The notes beneath the pieces were generated by a model. The model searched no databases, was not told where the DNA came from, and saw nothing but the letters and a program-made list of their open reading frames with translations. Below are positions 1 through 5,050 of a stretch of 5,050 nucleotides of DNA, piece after piece (position 1 is the first letter of the stretch; the number at the start of each line of letters is the position of its first letter). Made by a program: the position numbers and the translations under genes. The stretch is from contig JAFGOU010000450.1 in NCBI GenBank assembly GCA_016926315.1, positions 1 to 5,050 of the forward strand, written 5' to 3'. Origin of the DNA: Chitinispirillaceae bacterium (GTDB taxonomy: Bacteria; Fibrobacterota; Chitinivibrionia; Chitinivibrionales; Chitinispirillaceae).

Positions 1-23
1 ATCGCAGGAATAAGCGGGCGATT

Positions 24-53
24 TTGTAACTACTGGTCGGCTAAAGGTATAAA
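24..53 (+). promoter_or_regulatory. Candidate sigma70-like promoter for the GH8 gene
   Basis: TTGTAA at 24-29 and TATAAA at 48-53 are separated by 18 bases, close to the -35/-10 consensus. Transcription from here would start near 60 and give a leader of about 165 bases before the GH8 start codon. This is a match by eye only. Such boxes arise by chance in AT-rich stretches, and FCB-group bacteria may use other promoter consensus sequences. A second, weaker -10-like sequence (TAATATAGA, 154-162) lies closer to the gene but has no good -35 box. Confidence 0.3.
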
Positions 54-113
54 TGAGCTCTAACTACAAAAGTAACCGCGGGGTTCGGTATGCGGAACCG
101 GTGTCGAATGTAT

Positions 114-141
114 CGTCTGGAATCAGGATAAACCGTCTGGA
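114..141 (+). repeat. Direct repeat CGTCTGGA, 20-bp period, upstream of the GH8 gene
   Basis: The octamer CGTCTGGA occurs at 114-121 and again at 134-141, exactly 20 bp apart. That is about two helical turns, so both copies would face the same side of the DNA. The copies share the looser pattern AYCGTCTGGAW. The downstream copy sits where a -35 box would lie for the weak -10-like sequence at 154-162. This could be an activator site for a substrate-controlled hydrolase gene, but chance cannot be excluded with two copies of eight bases. Confidence 0.25.
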
Positions 142-211
142 TATATCAACCACTAATATAGAAAAGGTCAAAGCGCTTTTTTTACTGTTTTCTTCCATTC
201 AGTCCACCATC

Positions 212-219
212 AGGAGAGG
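212..219 (+). promoter_or_regulatory. Ribosome binding site deciding the GH8 start
   Basis: The purine-rich run AGGAGAGG contains two possible Shine-Dalgarno cores. GAGG (216-219) is 8 bases before the ATG at 228; AGGAG (212-216) is 11 bases before that ATG and 8 before the TTG at 225. Either start keeps the same frame and differs by one residue. ATG at 228 is preferred as the stronger start codon with good spacing to the GAGG core. Confidence 0.65.
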
Positions 220-227
220 GGCGTTTG

Positions 228-2207
228 ATGCGAGTAATCATCAGGTCATGTATAGCACTGCTGTTTACGGCTTTTCTTTCACAGGCCGCTACCCAGAACC
301 TCTATACCAACGGCGGCTTCGAAAACAGCGGCACCGGCTGGACGCTCTGGACCGACCCTTCCGGCGGTGCGGCCGCGACCGTGAGTTATCCCGCCACCGG
401 CGCCCAGGAAGGAACCCGGTTTTGCAGGGTGACCGTGACGGCCATCAACGCCAGCAACAACTGGCACGTCCAGCTTCAGGACCCGGCATTCAACGCGGTC
501 AAGGGGATCGATTACCACCTGAGCTTCTGGGCAAAAGCCGATGCGCCCCGCACCTTTCAGGTGGCGGTTGCGGGTGACAGCGCCAGCCCCTATGCCTACC
601 GTCAGGGTTTCGAGATGACCCTGGGTACCGCTTGGAAAAAATATGAGGTCTACCGTAAATCCGACGTGGCGGGATCGGGTCAGATGAGCTTCAACTTTTA
701 CTGCGGCTACTCCACGGGAACGTTTGATTTCGACAATGTCGTTCTTGAAGTCAACACCGCCACCCTGCCGGGCACCATTACCATTCCGGCACAGAGCGCC
801 TGGCAGAGCGGAAATCACCGCAACCTGTTCGCCGAGATGGGGTATTCGCAGACTGCCATTGATGAAAAAGTCGATGCAGCGTTTCAGCAGCTCTTTTTTG
901 GCGACCGCGACAACGAGGCGGTTTATACGCCTGTGGGGAGTGACCTGGGCTTTATCAACAAGCCCGGTTCCGGCTCCATCATCACCGAAGGCCAGAGCTA
1001 TGGTATGATGATCTCCGTCATGATGAACCGGCAGGATATTTTTGACCGGCTCTGGAAATTCGCCTATACCTACATGCAGCATCGCACCGGAGACCAGAAG
1101 GGCACCTTTTCCTGGAAAGTCAACGAAACCAGCCCGTATGCCATGGTCGATCCCAACCCCGCGCCCGACGGTGAGGAGTATTTCGTAACCGCGTTGCTTT
1201 TTGCGACAAAGCGGTGGGGGAACGGCGCCGGGATCATGAACTATCAGGTGCAGGCCGATTCCATCCTGTACGAGATGCTTCATAAGACGCCCAACACCAC
1301 GGTGGTCCCCATGATCAACCCGGACCACTCCATGATCGTATTCACCCCTGATGCGCGAAGCGAGGCGTTTACCGATCCGAGCTACCATCTGCCCGGGTTC
1401 TATCGCGTCTGGGCGCAGTTTGCGACAAATGATAAACCTTACTGGGCAAAAATGGCGGATTCAAGCTGGGCGTTTCTCAAGCGGGCCTGCCATTCGACCA
1501 CCGGCTTGGTGACCGATTACGCCAATTTCGACGGAACGCCAAAGACCGTCAGCTTCAACCAGTTCGCCGGAGTCTACCATTCTGATTCCTGGCGCATGCC
1601 CATGAATGTCGGGTTCGGCTACTCCTGGTTCAAGGACGATCCCTGGGCCATCACGCAGACGGTCCGGTTGCTCCGTTTCTTTGACCGTGAAGGGGATTAC
1701 AAACAGACCTATACCTGGGACGGACAGCGATCACCCGAAGCCGATGGTTCGTTTTACTCGGCGTCCGGCGGGCAGATCGCCTGCAACGCGGTATCGGCCC
1801 TGGCCTCAAACGATACCACTGCGTGGAAATACGTCGATAAGTTCTGGAAAACGCCCGTACCCTCAGGGACCTGGCGCTATTACAGCGGTCTGCTCCACAT
1901 GATGAGCCTGCTCCACTGCAGCGGGAAGTTTATTATATATGGTAATCCGAATGTCGGGGTGATGGAGTCTTTAGCCCGAGGACACTCGTGGCAGTCTGTT
2001 ACCTTGCAGGGTATGGTCGGTATCATAGACATTAGCGGCAGGGTAGTAGCGCAGTATGACGCTGGATTGGGCAGATCTTTCCAGGTGCGCGACGGGGCGC
2101 AGGAGTTCGGTCGTAGCAGCATACGGTTACCCGCAGGGGTCTACTTTGCCAGGGGACAGTCGATGAACGGGCCGGCGGCAGTTAAAAAAATCGTTTTTAT
2201 GCGTTAA
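228..2207 (+). CDS. Secreted GH8 glycoside hydrolase (Rex/xylanase-like) with CBM4/9 module and T9SS-like C-terminal domain
   Basis: This 659-residue protein probably cleaves beta-1,4-xylan or xylo-oligosaccharides outside the cell. Residues 1 to about 21 form a signal peptide (basic start, hydrophobic core, SQAA cleavage region). Residues 23-176 look like a CenC-type CBM4/9 domain: it opens with NLYTNGGFE, has FWAKAD in the middle and ends with FDFDNVVLE. Residues 194-568 are the GH8 (alpha/alpha)6 domain. They resemble, from memory, the reducing-end xylanase Rex of Bacillus halodurans: HRNLFAEMGYS, TEGQSYGMM (E254, expected general acid), PAPDGEEYF (D314), DPSYHLPGFY, HSDSWR (D453, expected general base) and RRYY-like WRYYSGLLHMM. 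Residues 574-659 resemble a T9SS sorting domain (DISGRVV, LPAGVYFAR, KKIVFMR at the end). The start at ATG 228 follows an AGGAGAGG site; a TTG at 225 is the alternative. Codon use changes at about 1932, where the C-terminal part begins. The GH8 assignment is firm. Xylan versus another beta-glucan, and endo versus exo action, are not settled. Confidence 0.93.
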   Translation: MRVIIRSCIALLFTAFLSQAATQNLYTNGGFENSGTGWTLWTDPSGGAAATVSYPATGAQEGTRFCRVTVTAINASNNWHVQLQDPAFNAVKGIDYHLSFWAKADAPRTFQVAVAGDSASPYAYRQGFEMTLGTAWKKYEVYRKSDVAGSGQMSFNFYCGYSTGTFDFDNVVLEVNTATLPGTITIPAQSAWQSGNHRNLFAEMGYSQTAIDEKVDAAFQQLFFGDRDNEAVYTPVGSDLGFINKPGSGSIITEGQSYGMMISVMMNRQDIFDRLWKFAYTYMQHRTGDQKGTFSWKVNETSPYAMVDPNPAPDGEEYFVTALLFATKRWGNGAGIMNYQVQADSILYEMLHKTPNTTVVPMINPDHSMIVFTPDARSEAFTDPSYHLPGFYRVWAQFATNDKPYWAKMADSSWAFLKRACHSTTGLVTDYANFDGTPKTVSFNQFAGVYHSDSWRMPMNVGFGYSWFKDDPWAITQTVRLLRFFDREGDYKQTYTWDGQRSPEADGSFYSASGGQIACNAVSALASNDTTAWKYVDKFWKTPVPSGTWRYYSGLLHMMSLLHCSGKFIIYGNPNVGVMESLARGHSWQSVTLQGMVGIIDISGRVVAQYDAGLGRSFQVRDGAQEFGRSSIRLPAGVYFARGQSMNGPAAVKKIVFMR

Positions 2208-2217
2208 GTCCTTCACC

Positions 2218-2249
2218 AAATAAAACGGGACGGATCGTTCCGTCCCGTT
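2218..2249 (-). terminator. Rho-independent terminator between convergent genes
   Basis: AACGGGACGGA (2224-2234) and TCCGTCCCGTT (2239-2249) form a perfect 11-bp GC-rich stem with a four-base loop (2235-2238). Read on the minus strand the stem runs into TTTTATTT (2225 down to 2218), a proper U-tract. It therefore fits an intrinsic terminator for the minus-strand gene, whose stop codon ends 26 bases upstream of the stem. Read on the plus strand the stem follows the GH8 stop by 16 bases but is followed by CACGCC, so it would terminate the GH8 transcript only weakly, though it could protect its 3' end. Confidence 0.85.
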
Positions 2250-2275
2250 CACGCCAACTTCAATCTGGTGAGATT

Positions 2276-5050
2276 TCACATCGTACCCGGGGGCGGGTCA
2301 ACTACTACAGGGCGGTTCGTGCCCGGGTCGATATTCAACTGTGCCGGATTTTCCTGCATACCGGTAAAAAGAACCTTTAAAGCAGCATCGTCCATCCGTG
2401 TCGCGACAATAAGGGTCTGGTTTAGTGCCTGCGGATCGGGAATGGACTGAAGCGTCGCACGGTCGACGGATATCGTCATGGTCGAACCGTCCATGGGATT
2501 CTTCAGCTGCACCTGGTTGTTTGAAGCGGTCAAAGCGGTTTCGACCAGAGTAATCGCGCCTCTAAACGGTTGGATCATCGGTCCTTGTCCGCCCATTTCC
2601 GAAACAACCGGTTTATTATCCATGAGTTTCAGTTGCCCGGTAGCCGAATCTGCCATAAAGACATACATCTTCATGGTGTCCTGCGCATCACGTGCCTGAT
2701 AGGTGGTTACATCCGGTTTTTTAGGATCAGTAAACGGTTGCAGTGAGGCAGGGTTGATCTGGGCATCGAGCGGGTTTGTGTTGTTTGGTACTATCACCTT
2801 GACGCTGTTTGACGAAGTCGCGAGCGCGGTCTGGATGCCCGTTATCGGGCCGGAGTAGGGGATGATCGTTGTTCGGGGTTGCGGTCCGGTGCTCATCTCC
2901 GAAACCACCGGCTTATTGTTCTGGATCAATAACTGCCCGGAAGCGGAATCGGCCATGAATAGATATTGTTTCATGGAGTCTTGCGCATCACGTGCCCGGT
3001 AAAGGGTCACTCCGGGTTTGAGTGAATCGGTGAATGGCTCCAGAGAGGCTGCATTGATCTGGGCGTCGCGCGGTGTCGGGTTGTTCGGCACCATGACTAT
3101 AACGCCATTAGTTGAGGCGGTGAGCGCAGTCTGGATGGCATTGAGAGGGCCAATGTACGGAACCATCACCTTCTGGGGCTGTGGCCCTGTTCCCATTTCT
3201 GATACCAGCGGTTTGTTGTCCATGAGCATTAATGCGCCGTTTATTGCAGGATCGCCCAAGAAAGAGTAATATTTAGCGGTGTCGGTCAGGTCCCGGATTT
3301 GATACACTGAGTCAGTGGGTTTACCGGGGTCCGGGATCTTGCGGAGGGTTGCCGTATCCACACGGGTATCACGAGGGGTCGGGTTGTTCGGCACCATAAC
3401 TTTCACCGAAAGCCCCGATGTCGTGAGCGCTTTTAGTATCTCGGAAAGGGGTCCTTTGAAAGGGACCGGTCCGTTGGGGGTAATAGTGCCGCCATCGGGT
3501 CTGATCATTATGACGTCAGCGCCGCTTTTGTCCTTTCCGATAAAAACGTTTTGCGGATCGCCCGGTTTTTCAAGAATCTGGTAGAGGGGTGTTCCGGTGG
3601 AATCCTTACATTTCCAAATACCTTCCTGCCAGAATTCCTTGATAATTATGATCGTACTGTCGGTGATCTTCATCGCCTTTTTGCTCGTTTGGGTTACCGC
3701 GCTCTCGAGTGCGGCACGCAGACCGATGTAAGCTAACGGTCCCTTGTTGTTGATATCGGTAATGGTGGATTTTTTAACAAAACCTTTCCAGGTTCCAGCT
3801 GTCGGGTCATCGATCTTTGCGAGGCTGTCCCTGAGTACAAAATCAAGGCTTTGCTTCATATTGATGAACACCGGACCGCCAAGGTACATGGCGGCCGCAT
3901 CCCTAAATACATCTCCCTCAATCCTGATTTCTCCTGAATCAGCTACGAACTTGAAAATGTAACGGGGGAACATTTGCGGCTGCCAATGGGCCTCAAAGGA
4001 AGTGAGCTGCTGCATGCCGTCAATCGAGAGGGTTGCCGTATATTTGCCACTGGTGGCATCCTTGGCGATGGAGAGGGTCATGGCTTTCGCGTCCGCAGTC
4101 GGATTGGACAAGGCGTCCAGTATGTTTTGCGGCGGTGGATTGATAGTTCCGGGCTGGACATTAGGATCGCCGCCGATAAGCGAAGGTACATTCCCGTCGG
4201 TACGGACCCTGAACCTCCCGACCAGTGGACCGCCACCGTTTGCCAGGTCGCTCATGTCGATATTTCCTTCAAGTTCCTGGTATTTCGGCATGGCCCTGAA
4301 TTTAAGGTATTTGTTGACGAATAGTCCGGCGATCATTTTACTGTAAAAAACCCATTCCCCGAATTCGAATCGGCACTCAAGCCGTTCGCCGGTCCGCAGG
4401 ATATTGAGCATTGTCGAATCGATCACCGCGCTCGCGTTTCCGAGTGAATCGGTGCCGATGCTGATGGCGATGGCGTACTCCTTGTTATCTGATTGGATGA
4501 GAATCTTTCCCCGGTAGTTCCCCGTTGGCGCTGAGCCTTTTGAAAAGGTTTTTGGAAACGAGCCCGCATTCCACGGATCGGTTTGCAGCGCCATTTCGAT
4601 TTCATCGGGCCATGTGTCGTTGTCGGAGTCTTTATTGAGGCGAGTGTCCCAGGTCGTCTTTTTTTCGAGGGTATCCGGGATATGGTTACCATTCACGTCG
4701 GCCGGTTTCGAAGCTGAGTCCTCGGGTTTATAATTCAACATGGATTCAAAGAAATCGGCGATACCGTCCTTATCTGAATCGATGGTCATTTCGGGTTTGC
4801 TCGCGGCATCGAGTTTATTTGTTCCGAGGGCGGTTTCGAGCCAGTCCGGGTAGCCGTCTTTGTCGTTGTCGGCAAAATCATTTGGTTGGACGTTAGAAGT
4901 GTCGGTTCGATTGTTTATGATGTTTGATAGGTCCGGCATGGTCGCTGCAAGCGTAAAAAAGCCCGGTTGCCGTGATGGCCTGAAATCGGAATCCGCCAGT
5001 ACGTTGAGCTGTGTGGTAAGTGCAGCAGACGTGGAATCGGCTATGCCGAT
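2276..5050 (-). CDS. Large TSP3-like calcium-loop protein with about 100-residue tandem repeats; 5' end outside window
   Basis: I do not recognise this protein. The reading frame is open from the TGA at 2276-2278 to the right edge (924 residues), so it is 5'-partial. The Met codon at 4937-4939 has no Shine-Dalgarno upstream (TTTTTTACGCTTGCAGCGACC precedes it), and 37 more codons stay open, so it is probably internal. Counting from that Met: residues 21-125 hold four calcium-loop motifs (DNDKDGYPDWLE, DSDKDGIADFFE, DVNGNHIPDTLE, DSDNDTWPDEIE) like bacterial TSP3 repeats. Residues 139-247 and 278-392 are beta-rich and appear related to each other, with GNYRG and GTWKG motifs near their ends and a proline-rich linker between. 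Residues 401-887 are five tandem units of about 90-101 residues. No C-terminal sorting domain like that of the GH8 neighbour, no transmembrane stretch and no catalytic motif is visible. The composition and calcium loops suggest an extracellular or surface structural or adhesive role, by inference only. The gene converges on the GH8 gene with a 68-base gap, so they are not co-transcribed. Confidence 0.85.
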   Translation of the reverse strand: MGIADSTSAALTTQLNVLADSDFRPSRQPGFFTLAATMPDLSNIINNRTDTSNVQPNDFADNDKDGYPDWLETALGTNKLDAASKPEMTIDSDKDGIADFFESMLNYKPEDSASKPADVNGNHIPDTLEKKTTWDTRLNKDSDNDTWPDEIEMALQTDPWNAGSFPKTFSKGSAPTGNYRGKILIQSDNKEYAIAISIGTDSLGNASAVIDSTMLNILRTGERLECRFEFGEWVFYSKMIAGLFVNKYLKFRAMPKYQELEGNIDMSDLANGGGPLVGRFRVRTDGNVPSLIGGDPNVQPGTINPPPQNILDALSNPTADAKAMTLSIAKDATSGKYTATLSIDGMQQLTSFEAHWQPQMFPRYIFKFVADSGEIRIEGDVFRDAAAMYLGGPVFINMKQSLDFVLRDSLAKIDDPTAGTWKGFVKKSTITDINNKGPLAYIGLRAALESAVTQTSKKAMKITDSTIIIIKEFWQEGIWKCKDSTGTPLYQILEKPGDPQNVFIGKDKSGADVIMIRPDGGTITPNGPVPFKGPLSEILKALTTSGLSVKVMVPNNPTPRDTRVDTATLRKIPDPGKPTDSVYQIRDLTDTAKYYSFLGDPAINGALMLMDNKPLVSEMGTGPQPQKVMVPYIGPLNAIQTALTASTNGVIVMVPNNPTPRDAQINAASLEPFTDSLKPGVTLYRARDAQDSMKQYLFMADSASGQLLIQNNKPVVSEMSTGPQPRTTIIPYSGPITGIQTALATSSNSVKVIVPNNTNPLDAQINPASLQPFTDPKKPDVTTYQARDAQDTMKMYVFMADSATGQLKLMDNKPVVSEMGGQGPMIQPFRGAITLVETALTASNNQVQLKNPMDGSTMTISVDRATLQSIPDPQALNQTLIVATRMDDAALKVLFTGMQENPAQLNIDPGTNRPVVVDPPPGTM
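2279..3739 (-). repeat. Tandem array of five ~100-residue protein repeats within the minus-strand gene
   Basis: Approximate units are 3470-3739 (unit 1, degenerate), 3167-3469, 2867-3166, 2576-2866 and 2279-2575 (unit 5, diverged). A full unit starts with a PY/PF.GP(L/I) motif and an amphipathic IQTAL-type helix. It continues with V.VPNN..P.DAQIN, a P(F/D)TD or PDP turn, Y(Q/R).RDAQD(S/T)MK, F.ADSA.GQL and NKP.VSEM. The Asn of NKP recurs exactly every 100 residues in units 2-5 (575, 675, 775, 875, counting from the Met at 4937-4939). Units 3 and 4 are about two-thirds identical by eye; unit 5 keeps NRPVV but has lost the VPNN segment. I know no named family with this motif set. Confidence 0.85.
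4565..4879 (-). repeat. Four TSP3-like calcium-binding loops within the minus-strand gene
   Basis: Loops lie at 4835-4870, 4745-4780, 4664-4699 and 4595-4630. Each fits D.(D/N).(D/N)....D..E, as in thrombospondin type 3 and dockerin-like calcium loops, and most are followed by a short helix and a T(D/N)P or KP turn. Loop starts are separated by 30, 27 and 23 residues. The third loop replaces the usual DSDKDG core with DVNGNH, and the fourth lacks the glycine (DSDNDT), so calcium affinity may vary. Such blocks are usually stiff extracellular spacers. Confidence 0.8.

Noticed and set aside
1..63. Open frame from the left edge to TAA at 61-63, possible tail of an upstream gene
   Set aside because: Twenty codons (ending SAKGINEL) are too few to tell coding from chance, and no family is recognisable. 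The other two plus frames stop even sooner.
161..192. AAAGCGCTTT palindrome followed by a run of T, terminator-like
   Set aside because: The palindrome has no room for a hairpin loop, so the stem would be only two or three pairs. The T-rich stretch lies directly before the ribosome binding site and is more likely leader sequence.
53..577. A 174-codon plus-strand frame starting upstream of the GH8 gene
   Set aside because: It overlaps the GH8 start in another frame. Its second half is Arg/Gly/Pro-rich out-of-frame translation, and it has no good ribosome binding site.
279..1388. A 369-codon open frame on the minus strand
   Set aside because: It lies antisense to the CBM and GH8 domains of a gene with clear family motifs. 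Long antisense frames are common opposite GC-rich third positions, and its translation shows no domain, signal or plausible composition.
1880..2122. 80-codon minus-strand frame under the GH8 C-terminus
   Set aside because: Shadow of the GH8 coding frame; no ribosome binding site and no recognisable feature.
2279..3739. Periodic DNA repeats considered as CRISPR or a mobile-element array
   Set aside because: The period is about 300 bp, stays in frame as whole codons and diverges like protein repeats. There are no short identical repeats with unique spacers, no terminal inverted repeats and no transposase.
3974..4346. Two plus-strand frames of about 115 codons opposite the repeat protein
   Set aside because: Both are antisense to the continuous minus-strand gene, which shows clear calcium loops and repeats; they overlap each other and have no supporting signal.

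Overview
The window holds two large convergent genes. On the plus strand is a complete gene (228-2207) for a secreted glycoside hydrolase of family 8 (GH8). It carries an N-terminal CBM4/9-type carbohydrate-binding module and a C-terminal domain resembling a type IX secretion (T9SS) sorting signal. On the minus strand is the 3' part (2276-5050) of a very long gene for a calcium-loop (thrombospondin type 3-like) multidomain protein. It ends in a tandem array of about 100-residue repeats that I do not recognise. No tRNA, rRNA, transposase, CRISPR array or phage gene is visible.

Organism: a T9SS-like C-terminal domain, TSP3-like calcium loops and a modular hemicellulase together point to the Fibrobacterota-Chlorobi-Bacteroidota (FCB) group. 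Fairly high GC and a plain Shine-Dalgarno sequence make a Fibrobacterota-type plant-fibre degrader my first guess. This rests on domain style, not on a marker gene.

Layout: 1-227 is a leader region with no convincing gene. It holds a sigma70-like promoter candidate (24-53), a direct repeat of CGTCTGGA spaced by exactly 20 bp (114-141), a T-rich stretch and a ribosome binding site. 228-2207 is the GH8 enzyme. 2208-2275 is a 68-bp convergent intergenic gap with a perfect 11-bp hairpin; its T-tract lies on the minus-strand side, so it mainly terminates the minus-strand gene. 2276-5050 is the repeat protein. It is open to the right edge, so its true start is outside the window.

Working together: the GH8 enzyme probably acts outside the cell or on its surface on xylan or a related beta-1,4-glycan, held to substrate by its CBM. 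The minus-strand protein looks like a large extracellular or surface protein. Because the genes are convergent they are not an operon, and a shared function is only a guess. The feature most likely to be undescribed is the 100-residue repeat array (2279-3739), followed by the pair of related beta-rich domains before it.
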